DNA from: Competibacteraceae bacterium UBA2788
Lineage (GTDB): Bacteria; Pseudomonadota; Gammaproteobacteria; Competibacterales; Competibacteraceae
Direction of reading: 5' to 3'
Length of the DNA: 12,025 nucleotides
Assembly (NCBI GenBank): GCA_002352185.1
Contig: DEHY01000049.1
Span: 1 to 12,025, forward strand
Shown here in pieces: positions 6,900-12,025 of the stretch; the stretch's first letter is position 1; every line of letters starts with the position of its first letter. Made by a program: the position numbers and the translations under genes. Below the pieces are notes generated by a model. That model searched no databases, was not told the DNA's origin, and worked only from the letters and a program-made list of their open reading frames with translations.

Positions 6900-7820
6900 A
6901 TGTTTCAAGCAAAAAAAGCACTTTTTATCTACTGCGTCAGCCCGGTTCACATGGGCGCGGGCACCGCGATTGGTCTAATCGACAACCCCATTCAGCGCGA
7001 ACGGCATACCGATTATCCGATGATGGCCGGTTCGGGACTCAAGGGCGCGGTGCGCCATCGCTTTCAGGCCGATGGTTGGAGCAAGGATTTAATTGCCAGA
7101 ATCTTTGGGCCGGAAACCAACGCCTCCGAACACGCCGGAGCCATCAGCTTCGGCGACGCGCAACTGGTGGCGTTTCCGGTGCGCTGCACCAAGCGGGCTT
7201 ATGTGTACGCCACCTCGCCCACGGCGCTGGCGCGGGCGGCGAGAACCTTGGCGTTGGTCGGGGTTGACTCCGATTGGCCTGCGACAATCACTGAGACCGG
7301 CCATTGCAAGCTGGTTAATCCTGCCTTGCTAAATGACGCCAGATTACATTTGGAAGCATTTGAGTTCACTGCGCACATGGATCAATCACTGATGGAAGTC
7401 AGTGAATGGCTCTCTCAACACGCGCTGCCGTCTCAACACGCGCTGCCGTCGAATACCGCTTACGATTTCTTCCGCGAAAAGTTGAAAATGGATTTGGTGC
7501 TGCTCTCCGACGAAGATTTCAGCTACTTCGTTAAAAATGCGACGGTGGTGGAGCCGCATGTGCGGATCAATAACGAAACCGGGACGGCAGATGACGGCGG
7601 TTTGTTCTACACCGAAAATCTGCCGCCCGAATCGCTGCTGCTGGCTCCGTTGATGGCCACGGCGGAACGCCGCGACAAGGGCACGATGTCGGCCAAGGAC
7701 GTGATCGCCGCCGTACTCGAAGGCGATGAAAAATTGAAAGGATTGAACGGGCAGCTCGTGCAGGTGGGCGGCGACGCCACCACTGGGCGCGGGCAGGTCA
7801 TCATCACGGCGGTGGAGTGA
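6900..7820 (+). CDS. cmr4: Type III-B RAMP protein Cmr4 (backbone subunit, target RNA nuclease)
   Basis: This 306-aa protein is a Cas7-like subunit that forms the repeated backbone of the Cmr complex and cuts target RNA at regular intervals. The N-terminus is classical: VSPVHMGAG (13-21), then IDNPIQRERHTDYP. Asp28 in that motif corresponds to the catalytic aspartate of Pyrococcus Cmr4 (D26). A glycine-rich GSGLKGAVRHRF stretch follows, and the C-terminus has GGDATTGRGQV. GAGGA at 6888-6892 lies 7 nt before ATG 6900. An exact six-residue tandem duplication (SQHALP twice, bases 7413-7448) sits in the middle. The stop is 5 nt before the cmr5 start. RNA-cutting activity is inferred from the conserved aspartate. 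Confidence 0.95.
   Translation: MFQAKKALFIYCVSPVHMGAGTAIGLIDNPIQRERHTDYPMMAGSGLKGAVRHRFQADGWSKDLIARIFGPETNASEHAGAISFGDAQLVAFPVRCTKRAYVYATSPTALARAARTLALVGVDSDWPATITETGHCKLVNPALLNDARLHLEAFEFTAHMDQSLMEVSEWLSQHALPSQHALPSNTAYDFFREKLKMDLVLLSDEDFSYFVKNATVVEPHVRINNETGTADDGGLFYTENLPPESLLLAPLMATAERRDKGTMSAKDVIAAVLEGDEKLKGLNGQLVQVGGDATTGRGQVIITAVE
7413..7448 (+). repeat. 18-bp exact tandem duplication inside cmr4
   Basis: The unit TCTCAACACGCGCTGCCG at 7413-7430 repeats exactly at 7431-7448. It adds six in-frame residues (SQHALP). This is the second unchanged in-frame duplication in a RAMP gene of this locus. Confidence 0.95.
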
Positions 7821-7825
7821 GCGCG

Positions 7826-8296
7826 ATGGCCAAATCAACCAGAGAGACACGCAATACCCCTATATCAAGCGCATCGGTTGCGAAGAAAACCGAAGTGGCG
7901 CCGCCTGCTTCGTCCACCGAGCACCCCGCAAAGACCGGTAATCTATTTCAAGGCCTTGAGCAACAACGGGCGAAATTTGCCTGGGAACGGGTGCAAGGCT
8001 GCTCAAAGGATTACACCAACCTCGCCAAAGCCGCGCCGGCACTGATCATCAACAACGGCCTCATGCAGGCATTGGCGTTCTATCAAAGCAAAGGCAAAGC
8101 TCATCACTTGGCCCTGAACCAGCATTTGTGCGAGTGGTTGCGCCAACGTGGGATTGTCCAGCAAGCGAATTTTCCCGGAGTGATGACGGCGCTTCACGAA
8201 GCGGACGCGCCGACGTTCCGCCGCGCCACCGAGGAAACGCTGGCCCTGCTCAAGTGGATTCGCCAGTTCGCGGCGGCGGTTTGCGGCGACGAATGA
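7826..8296 (+). CDS. cmr5: Type III-B small subunit Cmr5
   Basis: This 156-aa protein is the helical small subunit (Cas11-type) that lines the Cmr backbone. The Cmr5 core begins near residue 43 with LEQQRAKFAWERVQ and continues with YTNLAKAAPALIINNGLMQALAFYQSKG, a signature I recognise, ending with LLKWIRQF. The first 40 or so residues are rich in Ser, Thr, Lys, Pro and Ala and look disordered; Cmr5 is normally shorter at this end. ATG 7826 is chosen over an in-frame GTG at 7817 because GGTGGAG (7811-7817) lies 8 nt before it. The gene starts 5 nt after cmr4 and ends 14 nt before cmr6, consistent with one transcript. Confidence 0.93.
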   Translation: MAKSTRETRNTPISSASVAKKTEVAPPASSTEHPAKTGNLFQGLEQQRAKFAWERVQGCSKDYTNLAKAAPALIINNGLMQALAFYQSKGKAHHLALNQHLCEWLRQRGIVQQANFPGVMTALHEADAPTFRRATEETLALLKWIRQFAAAVCGDE

Positions 8297-8310
8297 GAAG
8301 GAGCGAAATC

Positions 8311-9468
8311 ATGGCACACCCCGCCGTTCCTCGTTATTTGGGACAAACTTTCAACGACACGCCGCCCGGCCATCGCTTCACGCTCTACGGCGCTTTCTGG
8401 GAGCCGAATCAAGGCTGGCAGCGGGTCAAGAATATTTCTTCCGCCGATTTGAAACGAGACTTTGGTGGCCAGTTAACGCCCCAGAATGTGAAGCTGCGCA
8501 ATGCGCTGCTTGCCCGTCAGGCGCATATCGCCGCCATCCTCGGCAAAGCCGTCTGGACCATCGAAGCCCAATCCATCGCTCCATTCGTGACCGGAACCGG
8601 CATCGAGCATCCGCTGGAAAACGGCATGGCGTTTCTGAATCCCTACGGTCTGCCTTATTTGCCTGCTTCCGGCGTCAAGGGCGTGCTGCGGCGAGCGGCG
8701 GAGGAATTGCGTGATAACGTGTTCGACGAAGGCGATCATGGTTGGAACCAGCCCGTCATCGACCTGCTGTTTGGCAAGGAAACCGAATCGGGCGATGCCG
8801 AAACCGCCCGTAACCGGGGCGCTTTGCTGTTCTGGGATGTGTTTCCGCAATGCGACCGGCTGGAGGTGGACATCATGACTCCGCACTACGGCGACTATTA
8901 CCAGGGCAACGCCACGCCGCACGACAGCGGCCAGCCCAATCCGATTCTGTTCCTGACCGTACCGCCGGACAGCGGCTTCCAGTTCTTCGTCCAGTGCGAC
9001 CGCGCCCGCTTGCCCGACGATTGGCCGGCGGATCGCTGGCGCACGCTTTTGGAAGCCGCCTTTGCCCATGCTTTCGACTGGCTGGGATTCGGCGCGAAGA
9101 CGGCGGTGGGTTATGGCGCGATGCGCCGGCCAGAGCCTAAAAACCCTCATCCAAAGCCATCGGTACCGGATAACGCCCAAAAAGCCGCATGTGCTGCTGG
9201 CAAAATCGAGGACAGCTCCGCCACCGCGCCCGAAACCGGCCCCCAACGCTGGGAGAACGCGGCTCTGTCCTGGAACAAGGGCAATCGGGAATTGAATAGC
9301 ACATCCGCGCAGGGCAAGGCGTTTGCCGGCGGCGCGGAGGGAGCGAATCTACGCGAGAAACTCAGCGTCGAGCAACGGAACAAGTTGGACAAAGGCAAAC
9401 CGATCACGGTGACCCTGACAGTGGAGCGGATTGGCGGCAACAACTGGCAGATTACCGGAATCGTTTGA
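8311..9468 (+). CDS. cmr6: Type III-B RAMP protein Cmr6 with C-terminal extension
   Basis: This 385-aa protein is the Cas7-like subunit that works with Cmr1 at the crRNA 3' end of the complex. The core (about 1-272) shows the Cmr6 pattern: TGTGIEHPLENGMAFLNP (94-111), LPASGVKGVLRRAAEEL (117-133), DIMTPHYGDYY (187-197) and GFGAKTAVGYG (259-269). A low-complexity linker (about 273-312) follows. A separate tail (313-385) has WENAALSWNKGN and ends in a likely beta-hairpin (ITVTLTVERIGGNNWQI). Simple Cmr6 proteins end soon after the glycine-rich loop, so the tail is an added domain; I do not know its function. AAGGAG at 8298-8303 lies 7 nt before ATG 8311. A Uma2-family gene starts 31 nt after the stop. 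Confidence 0.93.
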   Translation: MAHPAVPRYLGQTFNDTPPGHRFTLYGAFWEPNQGWQRVKNISSADLKRDFGGQLTPQNVKLRNALLARQAHIAAILGKAVWTIEAQSIAPFVTGTGIEHPLENGMAFLNPYGLPYLPASGVKGVLRRAAEELRDNVFDEGDHGWNQPVIDLLFGKETESGDAETARNRGALLFWDVFPQCDRLEVDIMTPHYGDYYQGNATPHDSGQPNPILFLTVPPDSGFQFFVQCDRARLPDDWPADRWRTLLEAAFAHAFDWLGFGAKTAVGYGAMRRPEPKNPHPKPSVPDNAQKAACAAGKIEDSSATAPETGPQRWENAALSWNKGNRELNSTSAQGKAFAGGAEGANLREKLSVEQRNKLDKGKPITVTLTVERIGGNNWQITGIV

Positions 9469-9499
9469 TTTCAAGCCGTTTACGCTGAGGACAACACCT

Positions 9500-9985
9500 A
9501 TGACCTGGCAAGCCATCTGCGATAACCCCTTGTTTCGAGATATGCCCTTCAAATTTGAAACCAACCGCTGGGGGAGGATCGAGATGAGTCCGGCATCCAA
9601 CAGGCATTCGCGGTATCAAGGACTCATCGCCAAACTGCTCGACCGTCTCTTGGCCGATGGCGAGGCCATTCCCGAATGCAGCATCCAAACCGCCGATGGG
9701 GTGAAGGTCGCGGACGTGGCGTGGGCCAGCGCTGATTTCCTGCGCCGGCACGGCGTTGCCAACCCGTATCCCGAAGCGCCGGAAATCGTGATCGAAATCC
9801 TCTCGCCGTCCAACACGCTGGCGGAAATGGAGGAGAAGAAAGAGCTTTATTTCGCCCGTGGGGCGCGGGAGTTTTGGATTTGCCAGGAAGACGGCCTCAT
9901 GCGGTTCTACAACAACCATGCTCAACTGATGGCCAGCGCGCTGGCGCCGGGCTTTCCGGCACGGGTTGAGTTGACGTTTGCTTGA
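9500..9985 (+). CDS. Uma2-family (DUF820) putative PD-(D/E)XK endonuclease
   Basis: This 161-aa protein belongs to the Uma2/DUF820 family, which has a restriction-endonuclease-like fold and mostly no known role. Seen here are VADVAWAS (Asp72), PEIVIEILSPSNT (Glu95 and Glu99), and EEKKELYFARGAREFW with Lys113/Lys114, which together fit the acidic and lysine residues of a PD-(D/E)XK site. The N-terminus (FKFETNRWGRIEMSPAS) is the short form seen in one branch of the family. ATG 9500 has GAGG at 9487-9490, 9 nt upstream. It is not a recognised cas gene. Such genes are abundant and scattered in many bacterial genomes, so it may be a passenger in the operon; a defence role is possible but unsupported by sequence alone. 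Confidence 0.85.
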   Translation: MTWQAICDNPLFRDMPFKFETNRWGRIEMSPASNRHSRYQGLIAKLLDRLLADGEAIPECSIQTADGVKVADVAWASADFLRRHGVANPYPEAPEIVIEILSPSNTLAEMEEKKELYFARGAREFWICQEDGLMRFYNNHAQLMASALAPGFPARVELTFA

Positions 9986-10005
9986 ATTAATAGGATAAGT
10001 TTTCT

Positions 10006-11148
10006 ATGAAAAACACTTTAATTTGCACGGTAGGAACCAGTCTTTTTGAAGCCAACTTGCGCCAATTGTCGGAGAAAACAGCCGATGCTCCAGAAAATTG
10101 GCTCGACATTCGGCAAGCCTATGATTCTTGTAGCTGGAAAAAGCTTGCGCAAGAGCTTTTACGAGTTGATCCGGTAAAAAGATTGTGTGGGGCCGAAATC
10201 AACACTATCCAGGAAGTCAAGGGAAAAAATTGGCTTTCCCTGGAAAATATTATTTTTCTTGTGTCCGACACACCTAATGGTAAAAACACGGGTGAGGTTT
10301 TACAGCATTATTTCCAAAATCGCAGTGACCTTTCATTGCGAGTGGTAGAGTATCAGATAGTGGATCAACTTCAGGATGAACGCCCAAAAGATTTTAAAAT
10401 TCACGGACTCCGCAACCTGGTACGCAATATTGGCGATTACATTCAGCGATTTGGCGGCCCTGATTATTTGGCAATTGATGCTACGGGAGGTTATAAAGCT
10501 CAAATCGCTATCGCGGTCATCGTTGGGCAAGCTCTGAACATCCCGGTATTTTACAAACACGAACGGTTCTCTGAAATTATCGATTTTCCCCCTCTGCCTA
10601 TCACATTCGATCACGATATTCTGGCGCGTAACGCCGATTTGCTGACCGATTTTGAAAGAGGTAAGGCATTTTCATCCACTGAGTTGGGAAATGTTGATGA
10701 AAAATTGCGAGTTTTACTTGCCGAAATTGCTGTGGGCGATGAGTCGATTTATGCACTAAGCCCTATCGGGCAAATTTATCTGACAGGATTTCGACTGCGG
10801 AATCCAAAACCGATCAAGCTTGTTTCGGCCGACAACCGCAAGCCGCCTACCTTTCGAGACGACCATTATCCGGTTGGTTTCAAAGAGTTTGTAGAGAAAG
10901 TCTGGCGTGAAAATGCCTGGATCGTCACGACTAACTCGCTGTCATACGACAAGCAGAAGTCAATTAAGGGAATTGGTTTTTATGCCCGTGAAGAAGATGG
11001 ACAGCAAAAATTAGTAGGTACTTTTCAGGATAAAAATAAATTTGGAGCCAGATTTTTGCTGCATCTTACCGATGAATCGTCAAACGCCTTGGCATGGGCA
11101 GCGGATTTCTTGAATCAACGATATCGACCAGATAACAACGACCCATGA
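10006..11148 (+). CDS. CARF-domain effector, APE2256-type, with non-HEPN C-terminus
   Basis: This 380-aa protein has an N-terminal CARF domain (about 1-200). TVGTSLF (8-14) forms the first-strand loop, and IDATGGYKAQIAIA (157-170) is the second ligand-binding motif. Both match the APE2256 (TIGR02619-type) CRISPR family. CARF domains sense cyclic oligoadenylate made by Cas10. Residues 225-262 look like a winged helix (SIYALSPIGQIYLTGF). Residues 283-373 form a separate domain starting YPVGFKEFVEKVW, with later strands KLVGTF and GARFLLHL. There is no R-X4-6-H motif in the C-terminal half, so it is unlikely to be a HEPN RNase such as Csm6/Csx1. The helix-then-strands order would fit a RelE-type mRNA interferase, as in published CARF-RelE effectors; I hold that as a hypothesis. 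The gene is clearly AT-richer than its neighbours, and its stop overlaps csx16 (ATGA). Confidence 0.85.
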   Translation: MKNTLICTVGTSLFEANLRQLSEKTADAPENWLDIRQAYDSCSWKKLAQELLRVDPVKRLCGAEINTIQEVKGKNWLSLENIIFLVSDTPNGKNTGEVLQHYFQNRSDLSLRVVEYQIVDQLQDERPKDFKIHGLRNLVRNIGDYIQRFGGPDYLAIDATGGYKAQIAIAVIVGQALNIPVFYKHERFSEIIDFPPLPITFDHDILARNADLLTDFERGKAFSSTELGNVDEKLRVLLAEIAVGDESIYALSPIGQIYLTGFRLRNPKPIKLVSADNRKPPTFRDDHYPVGFKEFVEKVWRENAWIVTTNSLSYDKQKSIKGIGFYAREEDGQQKLVGTFQDKNKFGARFLLHLTDESSNALAWAADFLNQRYRPDNNDP

Positions 11149-11444
11149 CCACCCTCTTCATCTCCCGCCACCCTGGCGCTCAGCACTGGGCCGCTGAGGA
11201 AGGTCTTGCCGTGGATCAGGTGGTGACTCATCTCGATCCTGAAACCATCCAGCCCAGCGATGTCGTGATCGGCACTTTGCCGATTCACCTGGCGGCGCGG
11301 GTGTGCCAGCGCGGCGGGCGTTATCTGCACCTGAGTCTGGAATTGCCGCCGGATTGGCGCGGGCGGGAGTTGTCCGCCGCCGATTTGCGCCGCTGCGGGG
11401 CGCGGCTGGAGGAATATCGGGTGCTGCCTGTTACTCCGGCTTGA
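11145..11444 (+). CDS. csx16: CRISPR-associated protein Csx16
   Basis: This 99-aa protein matches the Csx16 (VVA1548/TIGR02620) family along its whole length. FISRHPGAQHWA (5-16), VTHLDPETIQPSDVVIGTLPIHLAA (27-51) and RGGRYLHLSLELP are the hallmarks. Csx16 is found only with type III systems that signal by cyclic oligoadenylate and has been proposed to be a ring nuclease that switches the signal off; I treat that role as likely but not shown by this sequence. Its start codon overlaps the stop of the CARF effector gene by 4 nt, so the two should be made together, as expected for an effector with its brake. After it comes a 109-nt gap before cas2. Confidence 0.93.
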   Translation: MTTLFISRHPGAQHWAAEEGLAVDQVVTHLDPETIQPSDVVIGTLPIHLAARVCQRGGRYLHLSLELPPDWRGRELSAADLRRCGARLEEYRVLPVTPA

Positions 11445-11477
11445 ATCCGCTTTTAGCCGTCCGCAACAAAATACCCC

Positions 11478-11491
11478 CCGCAAGCTTGCCG
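11478..11491. repeat. 14-bp palindrome, copy 3 with one mismatch
   Basis: CCGCAAGCTTGCCG differs at one base from the copies at 1107 and 6445. It lies in the gap between csx16 and cas2. The rest of this 109-nt gap holds a -10-like TATAAC at 11518-11523 with no well-spaced -35, and nothing else I recognise. Confidence 0.45.
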
Positions 11492-11553
11492 TTCCTGCCA
11501 ATACTGCCCTGCCGGCGTATAACGCCCTTGAGTCTTTCGCTGGGGCCAACACG

Positions 11554-11838
11554 ATGCCAGATCGCGATTTCTATCTCGCTGCGTATGACGTGACCGATCC
11601 CGAACGGTTGCAGGCGGCTTTGCATGTCCTCAAGGGTTATGCCTGCGGCGGGCAGAAATCAGTGTTCGAGTGCTTTCTGACGGTGCGGGAACGGGGGGCG
11701 CTGCTGGCTGAAGTGCGCGGCGTGCTGGATACCCGCGAGGATCGGTTCATGTTGCTGCCGCTGCCTGGTCATCGCAGCATTCGCGGCCTGGGCATCGCGG
11801 TGAAGCCCAGCGACCCGGAGTTCTATTACGTGGGTTGA
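11554..11838 (+). CDS. cas2: CRISPR-associated endoribonuclease/adaptation protein Cas2
   Basis: This 94-aa protein is Cas2, which dimerises and bridges two Cas1 dimers during spacer acquisition. The first strand ends in LAAYDVTDP, with the conserved aspartate at residue 12. GGQKSVFECFL (31-41) is the usual Cas2 helix-strand segment. The length is typical. The ATG at 11554 has only a weak purine stretch (GGGG at 11542-11545) upstream, but no better in-frame start is present. The cas1 start is 10 nt after the stop. The 109-nt gap before it leaves room for a separate promoter, although I see none that is convincing. Confidence 0.95.
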   Translation: MPDRDFYLAAYDVTDPERLQAALHVLKGYACGGQKSVFECFLTVRERGALLAEVRGVLDTREDRFMLLPLPGHRSIRGLGIAVKPSDPEFYYVG

Positions 11839-11848
11839 GAGGTGAGCC

Positions 11849-12025
11849 ATGGGCACGTTGTATCTGGATCGGCGCAATCTGAGTCTGCGGCTGGACGGTA
11901 AGCGGCTGGTGATTGACGAGCCGGACGCCCGCCCGCGCGGAGTGCCGCTGGCGCTGCTGGAGCGGGTGGTGATGCAGGGTCAGGTGCAGTTCGACAGCAG
12001 CCTGCTGGCGGCGCTGGCGGAACAG
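11849..12025 (+). CDS. cas1: CRISPR-associated integrase Cas1 (3' end cut by window)
   Basis: Only the first 59 codons are in the window. They read MGTLYLDRRNLSLRLDGKRL and go on to VPLALLERVVMQGQVQFDSSLLAALAE, the N-terminal beta-rich domain of Cas1 with its conserved PLALLERVV segment. The catalytic Glu/His/Asp residues lie further on and cannot be checked. GAGG at 11839-11842 is 6 nt before the ATG. It follows cas2 by 10 nt. Whether it is fused to another domain, such as a reverse transcriptase as in some type III loci, cannot be seen, but it starts as a plain Cas1. Confidence 0.92.
   Translation, partial: MGTLYLDRRNLSLRLDGKRLVIDEPDARPRGVPLALLERVVMQGQVQFDSSLLAALAEQ

Noticed and set aside
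10135..10165. An inverted repeat (AAAAGCT ... AGCTTTT) resembling a hairpin near the start of the CARF effector gene
   Set aside because: It is inside coding sequence, has a short stem, and follows from the codons for Lys-Lys-Leu-Ala-Gln-Glu-Leu-Leu. There is no terminator context.
11486..11523. TTGCCG and TATAAC before cas2 as a promoter
   Set aside because: The spacing is 26 nt, far from the 16-18 nt needed, and the -35 match is weak.
1..12025. A CRISPR array or tRNA/attachment site in the window
   Set aside because: No regularly spaced repeats of 20-40 nt with varying spacers, no tRNA-like sequence and no long flanking repeats were seen. The only tandem repeats are the two short coding duplications and a 9-bp repeat.

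Overview
The window is a single-direction (+ strand) type III-B (Cmr) CRISPR-Cas locus, cut at both ends. The high-GC codon use, the Cas10/Cmr set without a cas6, and the pairing of a CARF effector with Csx16 beside cas2-cas1 suggest a proteobacterium. My guess is a gammaproteobacterium such as a purple sulfur bacterium or a Competibacter relative, but the sequence contains no taxonomic marker gene.

Layout. Positions 1-1104 hold the 3' part of a CARF-domain ring nuclease of the NE0113/SSO2081-like family with a winged-helix-like tail. After an 84-nt gap comes the Cmr cluster: cmr1 (1189-2295), cas10/cmr2 (2307-5312), cmr3 (5309-6556), a small VapB-like antitoxin gene (6577-6873), cmr4 (6900-7820), cmr5 (7826-8296) and cmr6 (8311-9468). 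A Uma2-family (DUF820) putative nuclease gene follows (9500-9985). Next are a second CARF gene of the APE2256 type (10006-11148) and csx16 (11145-11444). After a 109-nt gap come cas2 (11554-11838) and the first 59 codons of cas1 (11849 to the window end). No CRISPR array, cas6, RNA gene or transposase is visible.

How the parts should work together. Cmr1, 3, 4, 5, 6 and Cas10 form the RNA-guided complex. Cmr4 keeps the aspartate needed to cut target RNA. Cas10 keeps an N-terminal HD pair, a zinc-finger cysteine set and an intact GGDD cyclase motif, so it should make cyclic oligoadenylate (cOA) when the complex binds target RNA. The APE2256-type CARF protein is the likely cOA-activated effector. 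It has no HEPN R-X4-6-H motif in its C-terminal half, so it is probably not a Csm6/Csx1 RNase, and a RelE-like toxin domain is a candidate. The NE0113-type protein, and perhaps Csx16, would remove the signal. Cas1 and Cas2 handle adaptation.

Oddities. Two RAMP genes carry exact in-frame tandem duplications: 42 bp in cmr3 and 18 bp in cmr4. cmr1 switches from GC-rich to AT-rich inside the gene, and the CARF effector gene is also AT-rich, which points to a mosaic locus. An antitoxin gene without a recognisable toxin sits in the middle of the cmr operon. A perfect 14-bp palindrome occurs twice, with a third near-copy.
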